Notes: generated by a model from the sequence alone, not told the origin. A stretch of DNA of 64,000 bases from Gymnogyps californianus (GCF_018139145.2 NC_059478.1:17591001-17655000), one strand, 5' to 3'; shown: positions 1 to 14,419, numbered from the stretch's first letter. Translations and numbers: made by a program.

Positions 1-3000
1 TGGGAGGACTCGAGACTGGGTAACAAAGAAGGTGGATTTCTGTATGATCCCTGTCTTGTTGGCTGCAAAGGTTGATGGGTATGTAAGCAGGAAAGGCAGG
101 AAACTTTACAGGGTACCACTTCCTTCATGCGTGCAGTGGAAAGCTTAACTAGCAGTCATGCTGCTAATGAGCAGCGCCAAGCCATGGAGGCTTCGTAGCG
201 GCTGGCATGATGCAGAGCCTGGTCTGACTCTGGGTTCGGAGGGGCTGTGTGGTTTGTTACGGTCAGGTTGGACTTCCGCTCTGTCACAGAGCGACTGTGT
301 CACCAACCTGGGCAATGTGCGCTCTGTGCCCCCAGCTCTGGAAACTGAGAACATCCCTAACGGCCAAATATATGACACCCATTTGTGAGCATTAAGCGAG
401 GACAAGAAAACTTGCAGTGAAATGTGGTGGAAGCCATTTCAGAAGACAACAGTTTACCCCTAAGCATATTATGATGGAGCATATCTTTTGGTGGGAAGAT
501 TGTCCAGTTGAAGGATGTCTATTTATTTTAGGTGTCAGGAGTGAATTATTGCACAAGTCCTGTTAGAACTGGAAAGCTCTGATTAAGAAGTGGTGCAAAC
601 ACCTACAGATATGGTGTTTCTATGATGGTAATACAGCACAACATCTTCAGTGTTGTCTACCCTGTACTGCAGAAATAACAGATGTGCAGCAGCAATAAAT
701 TAGCTAAACATATAATTGGGGATCTGTAGAATGGAGTGTTTCAGAGAGAATACTGCTTTCTAGAAGTAAGCATCTCTGGACTAATACCTAAATCTAAAGA
801 GAGAAGTGATTTCTGAGTGCAGTCATGAATTAATGCTGTTGTGAACAAGGCGTTATGCCCTGTCTCAATCTGTTTCATTCTTAGAGGCATGCTTTGCATA
901 AACTAACACAGAAGTCACACCAGTTAAAAAAATAAAAGAAATCCTAATGCACTAAATGACTACCCTTTATGTAGGACTTCATCTCAACCTTACATATTGA
1001 TAGAAATATCATTCTGTTAGTCCATTAGAGGTTTGAGGACATTTTCTTATGCCTGCACTCACAATTGCACCTACATGTGGTTTCAGGAAGCCTAATGCAA
1101 CAGTCAGATTAAGTGCTTTCTTGCCTATGGCTATTTTACTGGAAATCCTGGTAATGAAGACCTCAGAATAAGCATTTGTGTCAAAAAAAGCGCATGTTTT
1201 CAGTGCTTCCACCCTGGAAAGGGATGAAGTAAGGCTCTGTGTTTCTCTTCTATTATTGATTATTTATTGTAGTTCTCACTAGAGGATAGAGGACTAAGCT
1301 ATTCTGTCTCAAAATGTCAAACCTTAACCTTTGTGCAAACTTTCTGAAGTTCAGCAAGCTATGTGAAAATGGGCCACTGTGATTGAATAACGTTAATGTG
1401 GAAATAGTTAACTCCCACACACCACTATTTCACCATCTGCAACGTGGCTTGGCTCTGCAATGGTTTCACAGGTCTATGACGCTCGTGCTGATTTTGTGGT
1501 GGTTCTCCTATTTATAATTACAACTGTACTTAAAGAAACATCTGTACAGAGATAAGTAGTACATAACATTGATATGTACATGCAGATGCTAAAAACATAA
1601 TTACGCTTTTGTGCTGAGCATTTAGTTGTCCAGGCTGCCTTCATACCCTAGTATCCATCACTGCTTTCAAAAGCAGATTCTCATCCTACCACAGGAGCTT
1701 GATTTCTTTTCTCCCAGGTGGGTTCTCTTGCATCTGATTGTATTGAAACACATTTTGTGACTGTGTGATTCAGATCACTCTGTAACACTGACCTACCCTC
1801 CTTATCACCCTATGGCTCCACACACTCTGATGTTCTCTGTCAATTCTACTGTTACAGATTTCTAGCATCACAGCTTCTTCCCCCCACCCCTTTCTCCTCC
1901 CCACTGTGAGCCCATCTGCTGCTCCCTCCTTATCTACCAAACCTCTGTTGTCATCCTCCTTCTCTTCCCTAAACCTCTGCTGATGTTTTCTCTCCTCTTA
2001 CGCTTGTGCTGCTGAAGTTGCCACACAGCACCTGGTCCTGGCACGTCCTTATCCCTCTCTCTGAACAAGTGCTAGTCAGGGGCTCTAAGCTGACAAGTTC
2101 AGCAAAAGCTGTTGGTCTGCTGTCACACACTGTACCTTGCCTGTTGTGCTGATGCAATTCACTGAATGAAAAGTGCCTCCACGCTGATGGTCTGGATTAA
2201 AAAAAAATTAAAATATATATCCCCCCCACCCCCTGCATCTATTTCTTCCTTCATGGTCCCAAATTAACCCAGAACTACTGTCAGGCCACTTGGCTTCATC
2301 TTCCTTGGACTGTCTCTCATACCCTCTTTCATCTTTTACTACCAGAAGCATACTGAAGTTCATTGCTGCTTTCAAACGTACTCCAGTTTTGCAAGACTCT
2401 TAAAAACTAACATTAGTTGGTCTAGTCCATCCACAGTGTCACCGGGAAGGACAACAGCCTCCTGGTTTCTTTCTCATATACCCTAGAATAGTCCACTGTA
2501 CCAGAGTGGCCACACTGTCTCCTCCCTGAGGTCAGTTTAAAGCCCCTGGGCTAACCCAGTGAGTTTACTGTTAGGTGGCTGCAATAAGCAGCGCTGAGCC
2601 AGAGGATCTCAAACTCTCCGTCCCCACAGTGCTCCTGTCCTGTGCTCTTCAAACATCTCCTGCATAGCTCTGTCCCAACCATCAGCTCCCCCTTACATCC
2701 ATAGCCTCATCTTGTCTTCTTCAATGGGCAGGAAGAATATAGATGAAGTGGCCCAGATTCCTCAAAGACCTCAGCATTCACAATTGAGGCCAGAGCAAAC
2801 GGCCTGCTTTTAGTCTCTATTTATTTTAAAGTGCCTGGCCTCAACATACGTAACCGTGTTCAAAATCGAGTCTAAAGGTTGCAGTGGGTATATCCACAGA
2901 TATGACCCAAATCTGTTAGTGAATATTTGTGAAAATCTGACCCAATTCAGCTGTAACATTTCTGTTTGATGTGGAGCCAAATTTATAGTATTAGCAACAT

Positions 3001-3249
3001 CAAGGCAAAGCAACTGATACAGAAAAATATGCTCAATGGACTTTTATTTTTCTTTCAGCTCTGGGTAGGGTTAGGCAAAAGAGTAAGGGAGGTACTACAG
3101 CATGTATCACCAAGAAGAAAGCAAACACATTTTGAATTTCAAATGCATGTTCTACTAGAAAGGGATGTTCCTTTGCAAAATGGTGGGATGCCTGCTATCG
3201 ATTTTGGTGAAAGCCATGTTAGTCCCCAGGCCATGAGTGCGGGTAGCAG
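1..3249. other. Intergenic DNA downstream of RPAP2, no gene recognised
   Basis: Only short frames (under 90 codons) occur, with no recognisable domain or splice-supported exon. A pyrimidine-rich stretch runs about 1860-1990. In human the next gene beyond RPAP2 is GFI1; none of its C2H2 zinc-finger coding sequence is seen here. Confidence 0.6.
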
Positions 3250-3390
3250 GAGCTCAGAGTCTATTTCTGGCTCTGCGTCTGACAGAGTCCACGTGCCTGG
3301 ATGAGTCACTCCACTCCCCTTTCACTTTCCTTTTCTGTGAAAAGGGATTACCTATCTTTGGAAAATGCTTTGAAATTGATGATGAAACTG
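3250..3390 (+). mobile_element. MIR-like SINE remnant
   Basis: The order of motifs follows the MIR/CORE-SINE pattern: tttctggctctgcgtctgac, then gatgagtcactccactcccc, then ccttttctgtgaaaaggga, then tacctatcttt and a tail gaaaatgctttgaaattgat. The match is by eye to remembered consensus and is clearly diverged. The 112-codon open frame at 2966-3304 that overlaps it is not convincing as a gene. Confidence 0.45.
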
Positions 3391-5734
3391 CTAATTGATA
3401 ATCCTCTTAAAAGAGTCCTCAAATGGTAAAGAGCTCACCTCAATACATGTAAAAATGCCATAAGAAGACCATTAGCTCAGTCAAAAAAATCAGCAACTAA
3501 AAATAAGCACAATCCTGTGTAATCACTGACCAGTTTGATCCACCTTCAGTGATGAATTTGTAATCTTGGTCAAAGTTCTGAAACTAGACAATTTCTTACA
3601 GCAATTAGTTAAAAGTAAGAATGCATCTCTTCTTTCAGCAATAAAATCTTCCCTGAGGTTGCGTTATGAAAGATAATGGCTTTTGATAGGTAGCAGCCTA
3701 TAGAGATACAGGGGCTGTTATTTGGGGATTCCTATATAGCAAGAAATTCTGAACAAAGCTGTTACTGCTCCTCATCACGTTACTTTTAAAAATAAATACT
3801 GTACTGCTACTAAGGAAAAATACATTTGAGTGTTCACATAGTCTAACCTATAACAAACAATTTGGGAAGACAAGTGAAAATGTAAATTTTTGCAAACAAA
3901 AAATTAATGGCGTAAGGTGTGTTAAAATGGCTGGATACCAGTTGATCATAATGAAATTTAACCCATCTTAAAACGAGAAGTGACTTTAAACTTCATTTTC
4001 TCCCCCCCCCCCCCCCCCCCCCCCTTTTCTGTGTGTTTAGAAATGTTGAAGTGAAACACACTGACAATTTGGACACTTTTTCAAGTTGAGAAATTAATCA
4101 AAACCAACCTTTTCCTGCAGAGGTTTCATTTTCAACCAAGTAGGCCTCTTCTGATTAAAGAAGTTGCATAAAAATTCTTAATCATCTCTGCACAGGAGCA
4201 CTGCCGTAGCTGTTGGGTGATTCATATCTGTTTTAGAGACAAGTTTCATAATAATCTATAGATGCTGTTGTAAGAATCATTATATGAGTATCTCTGTCCA
4301 TCCAGCAACAGTCGCGTGGCCCCAGGGCAGTGTCCTCCCAGCTTCAGAGAGGCCGCCCACGTAAATGGGCACCAAACCAAGGACACGCGTGAGCCTCTTT
4401 CACGGAGCGAGGGGAGAGATGGCCCGTTTACCATCCTGTGCTGAAAAAATGAGCCCTGCAGCAGGTTGCGGACAGGAGGGTGAGGCGCCAGGCAGCCCTG
4501 GCCGGGCAGTGCTGTCGCTTCTTCTTCCCCTTGCAGGGTGCAGGGAGCCAGTGTGAGGGGTGGGAAGCCCAGGGGTCTCCTGCTGTGCAAACTGACTGTT
4601 GGGTGGGATCTTTACAGGGGCGGACAGGGAGCAGGCAGGACGATGAGCGCTGGCTGTTGGAATCAGTGAAGGGGTAAAGTGGAAAGGAATGGCCAGGCAC
4701 TGGGATGGGAAGAATAGGAAAGATTTGGAAGAAGAGGGAAGAGGCAGGAACAGAGTAGAGATATGAAACAGGGTGGGGTGGCTGTGATACCCAGTTGTGA
4801 ATTTTTAGTAAAAGGCTTTCAGTAGCACTAGGTATAGAAAAAAATCGCTAGAGTACTATCTGTGAAATACTGAATCAAATATTTTTAAAAGCCTGTGGCT
4901 CTTGGAAATTGTACTTTGCTAGCTGTCAGGCTGTAAGAGTGGATACTCTTGGGCTAACCTGCAGGGAACTTCCTTCCTCCATCTGTAAAGGAAATAAGGA
5001 TGTGAAGATATGTATCTATGTTGTTGTGCTTCGCCCCCCCACGCTTCTTAGTACTGGTGACTTTATCAGCTTTGCTTCAGGCATCGTTCTCTCTTGTATT
5101 CAAGGTTATCAGATAGAGATGAACTAGGAAACAAGAAATCCAGCTTTTGACTCAAACCCTTAAAATATAAATGATGTAACCCAGAATCCAGCTTTACTCT
5201 TACACAGATCTTTGAAGAAGATCAGCAGTCAAGTACCAAAACTGGAGGTCGATGTTTTACCTTTGAATCACCAGATTAAAAAAAGGATGTTTCTTGCAGT
5301 GAAACCTGCACAACAGCATTATCTTACAGTTGCATATTGACAGAGTGCCTTCAAGGCAGCTAAATACATGTTTGTAGCTATACTTCTAAATTTTAACCTT
5401 TTTTTTTTTAATGCTATGACAAATTTTGAACTGTAGAGATAAGGTGACAGCATGCTGCAAAGTGTAAAGTGTGCTTGACAGTTTAATTAAGAAACCAGCT
5501 AGCTGGTCTTACATATTTTTTCAGCATGAAAATGACCCCTTCTACTGCTTCTACATGTCATTCTTTGCAGGACAGTATCATGAGGCCCTTTAGATAACTC
5601 ATAGCATTACTGCCAAGCCAAATTATAAATATTTGGCACCTTAGCACTAGAGCATTGTGGACCAAACCTTGTCCCACATCAGCCGCTGCAGTGGGAGGAG
5701 GGACGGCTTGCAGATAGGCACTACAGCTGAAAGA
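3391..5734. other. Intergenic DNA with a local GC-rich patch
   Basis: It holds the poly(C) run and, at about 4300-4640, a patch richer in G, C and CpG (gtcgcgtggcc, gacacgcgtgag, cacggagcgagg) with open frames on both strands up to 114 codons. No family match or convincing splice pattern was seen, so no gene is called. Confidence 0.5.
4002..4024 (+). repeat. Poly(C) homopolymer, 23 C
   Basis: An uninterrupted run of 23 C preceded by T-rich and followed by ttttctgtgtg sequence. The opposite strand is a G run that could form a quadruplex. The true length is uncertain, because such runs are poorly sequenced. Confidence 0.95.
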
Positions 5735-5830
5735 GCTGTGGGTCCTGCTATAGCCTGGCTGTGAAGACCTGGACAAATCACTTCACTCTCCTGTGCTCAA
5801 ATAGCCTTCTGTAACGTAGGGCCCTGCTAC
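5735..5830 (+). mobile_element. MIR-like SINE remnant (second copy)
   Basis: It contains ctatagcctggctgtgaaga, then ctggacaaatcacttcactc, then tcctgtgctcaaatagcctt, then ctgtaacgtaggg, paralleling the MIR core (gtgacc-ttgggcaagtcactt ... ctcagtttcc ... ctgtaaaatggg). It is shorter and weaker at both ends than the copy at 3250. Confidence 0.4.
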
Positions 5831-8800
5831 AGCAAACCGGTAGCTGTGGGCCTGCTTGCTCACCACAGGAGCTTTGCTCAGCTCCTGTCCAGCTCTCCGG
5901 TGCGCTCTCAGCGAGCGACACATGGGGGCTCTGATGCAGAGAGGTTCCGTGGCGCACACAAACCACATGTTCCCAGTGAAGAGGCCTCGCTTACCCTAGT
6001 GTGTAACTCAACCAGCACAGGAACACCCGTGCTGCTTTTTGGCAAACAGGGAGACCCATCTTGGTCCCATAGCAAGGCTCCAGTTTAGCTCAAAGAGAGA
6101 TAAAACTCATCTTAACAAGAAAATATAAAGTGTTGTTCAAATTAATCTCTTCTTTCCGAGAGCAGCCTCTGCTTACACGGTAAGTGAGCATAAAAACTAA
6201 AAGCATTAAGTGGCATTTGGATTCTTAAGAAACAATGCCTGCACCGAGTTGAAAATGTTTCAGATTCATTCTTTGGAAACAATTTGTGTGATTTCTTCTG
6301 TTTTTCTTCAAGCGTGATTCTGTTTTTCTTCGGCACTGCTTGCTGCTTGGGGTGTGTGGTTTGACACTCAGCTTGTCAGTTTAGTATTTTGAGATTGTGA
6401 GTTTTTTGAAGAGGGCGCATCTGTGGTTATAGAAGAAAAACAAGAAGCATCAGATGTTCAGTGTACAAAAAAGCAGAGCTTGGGAGGATCTTAGAAATGA
6501 ATAGTTAGCAGAGATGACATGTATTTGACCCAGAGCTGTTGAGGGCTAATGTAGCACCTGTAAAATCACTTATTTTCCAAGTTTTCAAATGCCCTCTGGA
6601 GAAATTATCTTAATAAGGAAGGAACACTTTAACTACATTTCTAGTTGTGAAATTTTATAATAAGCCAAGGATCTTAAGCAGCAAAAATATCTACTTTGCT
6701 TTTTATTTTTTTTATTTAGTGAAAGCCCACAGTTCAGAAAAAAAGAACGTATTCAAAAAAGCTTTTACGTGAAGGGCTTCTCTTCAAAAAATGAAAGATT
6801 GTGATTCCTAAACAAGGTATGTAATTACCAAGACAACAGTTTGCTCTCATTTGCATCAACAGGAGCTTTGTCATCAGAGCTTTAAGCAGTAAAACTACTC
6901 CCCTTTTGAGAACAGGGAGTGTCGGGACTGCAGCTTTATCCCCCATATTACTCCTTTAGACTACTCGGATACTGCAGCAAGAGCCTAGGAATAGTTAGGG
7001 CTGATGGACATTTAACCAGTCTTTGTGCAAGAAGGACTAAAGTCAGACTGCAGAGGGGTGTACGCTTAGGCAGGTTTCTGTGTAAAAGTGAACTGTGTGT
7101 AAAACTTGATCAAAAATCAACAGCCAATGGGGTTTACAACAGTGTCTGCCTTTGTAAAAATGCAATTATTCTAGCTTAACCAACTGCATTGTTATCAAAA
7201 GACCTTAATATTTTCAAACTTAATTTTTAATGTCTCTTCTGTGCTGATATGAATTCACCCTCTCTTTTCTGGCTATGCAGGCAAACATACTATACCAATA
7301 CAACTTTGTTTGCGCTGTCTCAGTGAAGTATTTTTAATGTACTGCATGGTTGTTCCTGCTTCAAGACCATGTCTTCAATTTGAAACACCCGGGTTTTTTT
7401 GCAGTTACCTTCTAACACAGAATTGCTAAGTGATGTTTTAACATGCCAGCTGCCAAAGTAACATACCTATACTTTGAACTACAGCCAGCCTTGCTGAATC
7501 AGTACTAGCCACAGATCTGTAGCCATTTATTCTATTTGTTAAATTAACAAATTGGAAGTGTCTGGAAAAGGCTTTCTCCTGACTGTTGATAGCACTTGTG
7601 ATACTGAGATGTTTACGGAAAATCCTGCTCAGTGGCAAATCCTGATTAGGAAACGTTATCATTTTTTTGCATAATAGGTGAGATAGACATGCCTAACATA
7701 TGGTTGCCATGAAATACCTTAGATGAGTCAGATCTTAGCTGGCAGCTGTAAGCAGGGTTGTTCTGGCTTCTTAGATAATACTACCAATTATGATCTTTTT
7801 TGTTACTTAACTACTGTACTGTTAAATTATATTAACCTGATTTGTAGACACTCCCATTTGAGTAGAACAAAAAGGCAAGATTTATGATGTAAATCCTGAT
7901 CTAAGTGTTTGCAGCTTATTAAAGCTGTATCCAAAGTCATTCAAACTCTCTGTAGTGATGACTAATTCTAACCCAATTGTGGGACTCTCCAGGAAGCTGC
8001 TGCTGTCCCACTATGTGTTCAATTCAGTTACATACCCCATGAAATTTAAGGGGCTACAAAGTGCCAGAAATGGCATTGATGTGATGTGGCTTGCAATGAT
8101 GCAGGATGTACCAGTCAGGAGCCCCACTGGCTTTGTTCTCTGAGCTGTGCGTGCAGCTCCTGCAGGTAATCACAGCGTGCAAAAATGTACTAAAGACTTT
8201 GCTTTTAAAGTATAGGCTACCAAAGCATTCTGGGGACTGACTTCTAAGGGGGGGAGTTTTCACAGTGGCGCGATGCGACTGCCTTATGATCACCAATGTG
8301 TCAGCTCTAGTCTGTTCTTGGAGAAGGACTCATTAGGGAGCTGTCGTCTTGGGGTAACTGCAGGGCAGCAGAGCAAAACCACCAACAGGTGGACATCTGA
8401 AGTGTTACAGGGGCCACGCTTACTGCATTATTCTGATTGACAAGCCTTCCTAAGTCTAGGACTTAAGTCTGCACATTCAACTATGGTGGCAAAGTCAGTG
8501 GGAAGATAAACCTGGCTCACAGATCTCAGAAACACTGGTCAGAAAGTTGGTGGCCTTTGTTCCTGGCCTTTCCAGCCCTGCCACTACTGTTAATGCTGCC
8601 CCAAACATGATGCTGTACTGAGGAGACTATTTTGAGGAGAATGCCCAAAAGGTACCTCACAATATTGCCCATTTTCCAGGGCAAGAACAGTTTAAAAAGG
8701 CTTGTGATTGTTTCTCACCTTTCTTCTTGCTAATTATTGCTCTTTTTGGCTAGTCTTGTCTATTTTTTCAGAACACCAGGTTGCCTTGCTCCTTGCTCTA

Positions 8801-11800
8801 CAGCTGCAAGCAACCAAGGGGGAATGACTAACTTTTATCACACATGTCCGAATCAGCCACTGAGGCAACGTATGCTTTCACTTGCTTTTTGAAACCAGAG
8901 TGCTCAAATGAGAGCTACTGGAAGACATGGGTTTCCAGCTCTCTCCCCCCACCTCACCAAGTCCTGTTTAGCACCACAGGTGCCACAGTTCACGTTCTAC
9001 AGCGTCCTTCAGGCAGCCCATCTCCCAAAGCACCGTCTGCAGTCTGTGCAGAGAAGTGGTTCTAAGATAGAGTCACAAAAAGAAAGCTCACAAGAGGAAA
9101 AGTCTCTAGCAATATTACTTTTTGTCTTTGCTAATGGAAGGCACACCCACTTCCTCTGACTCTAATCAGAGGATGACTGGCTGTCAGGTGGTAGAGATAT
9201 GCAGTTGAGAAACAGAGGTCTTTATAGGTGCCTAGCCCTGCCTTGTATACCATCTGCTGCTTATGGAAACTTAAGACTTGCCAAAGAGAGGCTGATTCTG
9301 TGTTTTCAATATTTAATGCTCATTAGAAATGACAGTTCAGCATTAGCTGCTACCCCAGTGAGATCAGGCTAAACCTCACCCACAGTACTGGGTGTTTGTA
9401 AGCAACTGCAGAAATAAACAGTAAGTATGGAAAGCTCAGAGGCAAATTGTAGAACTAGTGTGTAACGTCCTGGACGTACTTTCAACACACTGGCATTATT
9501 TTTTTTCCTAAAGATTGCCACTAACTTTAATTCTTTTGGTTTTAACTCCTAGAGGCTAAGAAAAAATTCTGTGTGAAGTAGTAGCCATCAAAATAACCAA
9601 ACAATAGGATCAGATTGCTTAGAAACTTCCCACTTTGCAGGGGCAGGCGCCAGTCAGTTTTGTGCCACACTTTACTACTAAATGTATTTACTCCGGGGAG
9701 AGCCAGTCTACTATGGTCAAAGTTCTCAGCTGACTTTTCTGCCACCAGGGAATAGGAGCAGAGGCATTAACACCACCCACTTCATACACTGCACTAAGGT
9801 ATGATTTGGAGAACTTAATTTAAGAGCATTGGTTCTCTCTGAAGTAAATGGAGACAGGCAGGTACCTAAGGTTGGATGCCTAAATTTAGAAGGTGTGAAT
9901 ACCGCTTTCCCCTTATCTCTTCCTTTTTCTTCTCTCAGATGTTAGTCCTTTTCTCTCCAGCAGTTAAAGGTCAGCTGAGACTTAATGTCCAGCTGAGCTG
10001 CTCACCCCCTCTTGCATTTTGTAGAGTCCAGATTCTTTCAAACTAGGGAGAGAAGGGTAGGACATGCAGGTTCAACACCAAGATTCACAGAACTGTTATT
10101 TCCCCCAAAAAACCACAACAGATGCCTCACTTTTAAACTACTCACTGAGACTGAAAAGTGAAAATACAGGTGAATCTTCTATGTGTTGTGTGGACACAGC
10201 CTTTGAGGCCCCGGATGTATTTCACATATGTACTGTGCTCTTTGTTGCGCCCTGCATCAGTCAAGACAGGGTAGATGTAACTTTCCAGTCCTGGGTTTAG
10301 ACAGCAGCACAGCCATGTCAGTTATGCTGCTCTAGATCTACTAAGGCACTTTCTTGTTTTGATAGTCTTCAATGAAATAAATCAAGCTCTCTTCTGCTTC
10401 TTTTGATGTATTAGGAATTTTGCATTACCATATATAAGCATAACATGATTTGCAAACTTACAAAGATGCAGGGTAATCTCTTCGAATACCTGGTAATTTA
10501 CAGGTTACACTATGACTTGCCCGCTTTCCTGAAATACTGACTATGAAGTGAACCACTTTGAATCCCCTTCTTCCCTCTAAAACCCAACAAAAATCAGCAA
10601 GCTTGGTCAGTGGGCACAAAGAATTGAACAGCAGCAGTGAAGGGCTCTGCGCTAGGAAATTCAGTATTACAGAGTGCAGTACTTACACTGACAGTATTTA
10701 AGGGACTGTGAACGGAACTTTGGTGTGAAAATAGACACAAAAGCTTTTCCTCCATCCTCTTTGGCCAGCACAAAGACTACTTTGAATAACTTTGAACAAT
10801 GTGACTTTCCCTGTATATGTGGTTTTATTAACACTTTTCTCTTCCTGAGATTACTTCATTACATCTATAGAAAACTCAGTAAGAAATCCGTATCTGCGCT
10901 ATGCAGGTATATGTCACACATTCCTCCTTTGATGCTGAGAAGCTGCAAGAGCATGAAGCAGGCTTTGCTTTAAGCTTTAAACTACAGTGTTCTTCTATTC
11001 TTTACTATATCCATTATATACATTAGAAAAAAAAAAGATCACTGTAGAAGTCTGGTTTCCCCCCTCCCCCCCGCTATTAAAAGAAACACATCATACCGTA
11101 TTTGTCCTGCTACAGGTCCACTGCCAGACAGGCTTGGATGCTTTACACGGTCATGGCAATGGACTTCTATGACTTTATGAGCCTTATGATCTAAGCAGCT
11201 GATGGCTTTACCAAGCTCATGCCCCTTTCATAGAGCTGTTCAGAAATAGAGGCTTATGTCCCATCAACACTAAGCCCCAGATCCATAATGTCCCTACACG
11301 CCTACAGCTCACAAGTCAGTCACTAAAATTTAGCATATCTGAGAGAAGGCTCAAACCCACCACTGAACCGAGTGTCAACTGTTCTCATCTGCTCAACTAA
11401 CATAGGAAGGAAAAACAGTAAGCACAGCAGCAAGGCCACAAGGAAACAATCTGCCTGCAAACATAACCAAAATGAGAAGGGGGGGAAAAAAACAAGTTAG
11501 CTGAGAAAGAGTAAAGTCTGTTAAAGGACAGATAGCTGTGGCAGAAATTAGCTTTAAGCGCATAAATGAGGTCTAGATTTGAATATTTCTAAGCAGTTAA
11601 GCTGTCACAAAACACGCTCATAAGAAAACTACATAGATGAACTTAATTGTTGGTGCTTGAGTTGTGCTCTTTGTACAACCAGTTCAGGCTGATAGTACAA
11701 AAGATCCTTTTGAGATGAGTCTACAGCCTTTCTCCTACTCAAAAGTAATGGGTATATGTATACTTTCTGCATTTATTTACACGTGTTTTACTTGCGTCTA

Positions 11801-14419
11801 AGGGAGATGAAATCACTAAAGGTAAGTGAAGAATATCCCTTCAGGGCATTTCCAGCATATTATAGAAGTCTTTCTTTTGGACTGTTGAAGAAGGTCATGG
11901 AAGGAGAAAGGTGGTTCTGTTCTCTTAGGGCAAGGAAAAGAATGAGTGAGCTTACTACACAGCAGCCAAGGAGGAGATGCAAAAATCCTGGAAGCTTATT
12001 TTTCTGAGCTGCTAAGGCAGACAGTAAAAGCAGGTACAGTGAACCCTGACAAAGAGGTCTTTGGGCCCGTGACCTATTCACTCTTACTACAAGATCATAC
12101 GTTTCCTACACAGTAAGTGCTGAAGACCGAGCCTAAAAATAACTAACAAAAAAATCACACCACTAAACTGACAGGAAGTGTAAAAACTTTTCAAATGAGA
12201 GCCATCGAACCTGATGAAACACAGTCATATTCCTGGTATGATGTACATTTGTAATGTCTTCTAGGTGTACTCAGTATAGCAGCATTGTCACGGGGTTGTT
12301 GTAATCTTTATGCCCAAGGTAAATGTATGTGGAACAGAACAATGGCTCCCTCAGAATCTACAGTGGAGTGCTAGCTAAAAATAGAATATATTTAACTTCC
12401 AAAACCAGAAGCAGATAGATATAAATTCAAGGTTTAAGTTTTGCTCAGAGTATCATACCTATTACTCAGTCTTCTATATGCTTATCTTTTGGTGAGGTCT
12501 TGTCCCTTCTTTGCATATGTATCAAGTAAAAAGTTTTCCATCATGGTACAGCACCAATGTACCTTCTATCCAGATTACATCATGCATTCTTACGAATTTG
12601 ATATCAGACATGCTCTGATCACGATGGGTATTTTTTTCCTATTGCATACTTAGAAAAATGCATAGCTTTAACTCTGCATTAAAGATTTGCCTCATTCTAA
12701 ACTGTTGCTTTTACAAGTTGTACTGAACATAACTTCCCATTACAAGGTACGTTAGGAAAAGTCAAGCATCACCTAAATAAACTCTACCGCACAATGAAGC
12801 TTCCAGGGAAAAGCCGCATGGGCTTCTGTGTGTCAGCGGTAATCAACGTATTTCCTCATTATCATGAAGGAACTACACAGCAATAAACTAATTAAGTGCA
12901 GAGTTCCCTTTTGGTGTCCAATTACACAAACAAAACAAAGGAATAAACTTTTTTTTTAAATGGAGTTGCTATGTAGCAGCCCTGGTAAGTCTTCCTTCAG
13001 CCTTAACTAGTGCTGGCATTTGCTGCAGACTGAGCACTGTCAGTTACAATTTTCTTCTCAAGTCTCTCAAAGGACAGTGTCCTATGAACTGAGAACTATG
13101 CAATGAACCATATTATGGAATCATTAAGAATTACTAGTGGATTAGTTTTAAATTGCATTTTATAATCAGCGACAGAAGCAAGTCTAAACACACTCAGTGT
13201 AAACAACACAACTCTTAAATGAAATGACTACTGAAAGCCAAAAATTAAGTTTTTAGTTATTAAAATATATTTTAAAGTCCAAATTAGTAACAATTAGAGG
13301 CTGTTTAAAAATAACTTTTACACAAGTTCAAAGACCACCCCTTTTCTTAGAAGTAGCAAGATAAACAGGCTATAGATCAGGCATCTTTGTGTACTGTTGT
13401 CATCATTCTTAAAGATTACTGCTCCATGCATTGGGTCAACTGGAAAAATGTCAGCAGCAGTGTTCTTAACACTCCAGGCTAATATGCTTTTTTTTTTCCC
13501 CACTCTCTTTCCCCAATTCCTGTAGACAAATTTTGGCTGAAAATTTCCAAAGCAAGAAAAACCCAAACCAATCCAAATTCCTTTCTATTGCTTTTAAATA
13601 GACAGTTTTCAGATGATCCACATTTTAACTAGTCTTCATGCATACCTTGAACAACTGCTGTTATAGTCAGCTTCTCCACAAGACTTAAATTATTATTCAT
13701 AGGAAGCAAATAAAAAAGCAAAAGTGCAAGAAGTACAATTAATACTAAATTTCATTTTTCATTTTAAAAAAAGTTCCAACAATTGAAGGTGTTCTTTTGT
13801 TCTCTGTGCCACTATTTCAGATAGTAGGAGATGTTAAGAAGATCACCTTATTCTGTGGGAAACAAAGGAGTGAGATCAGTAATGTTAATACACTAATTAC
13901 TTAATTAAATACTATAATGCTATATTCATCAAATCAGTTGAATATGATCAGCATAAATAAGGTATTTGCTCTTAAATTTTTCAGGCTACCCAGAATGCAA
14001 AATGTAATCTCAGTATTATGCAAAAAATACATGGCTTTTAGCTCAATTTTAGATCACAAAGACTGAACATAACAATTTCATTTTAATAATTAAAAAACCC
14101 CACTCAGACTTAGCCATTGTAGCCACATAGAAATTTTTTTTTTATAAAATGTAGTAGAACTTGAGTAAAAATTCCTCCCAAAACTGCAGTAAACCAACTA
14201 TATATAAACGAACTATATATTCTCAAAAGATTAAAGTGATAAGTAAGCAGCTGGCATTTACTGTAAGTGACAAAATGATGACACTCATTTCCATACCATA
14301 TATATTTCTTTACTTTAAAATGTACTTTACACATTTTCTACTCTGGCTGATACGATCTGTAGTTACTGTGCATACTTACTAAATGCTGAAAATTAAAACC
14401 GTTGTTAACTGGCTTAGTT
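5831..14419. other. RPAP2 3' UTR of unknown length, then intergenic DNA
   Basis: The part next to 14419 must be RPAP2 3' UTR (minus strand). It is AT-rich. Candidate poly(A) hexamers on the minus strand are ATTAAA at 14082-14087 and AATAAA at 11772-11777. Below that, no gene, RNA gene or clear repeat is recognised. Confidence 0.5.

Noticed and set aside
2966..3304. 112-codon plus-strand open frame
   Set aside because: Its 3' part overlaps the MIR-like remnant and the rest has no recognisable protein pattern.
1..14000. GFI1, expected beyond RPAP2 by human gene order
   Set aside because: No C2H2 zinc-finger coding exons were seen on either strand; the gene, if syntenic, lies outside the window.
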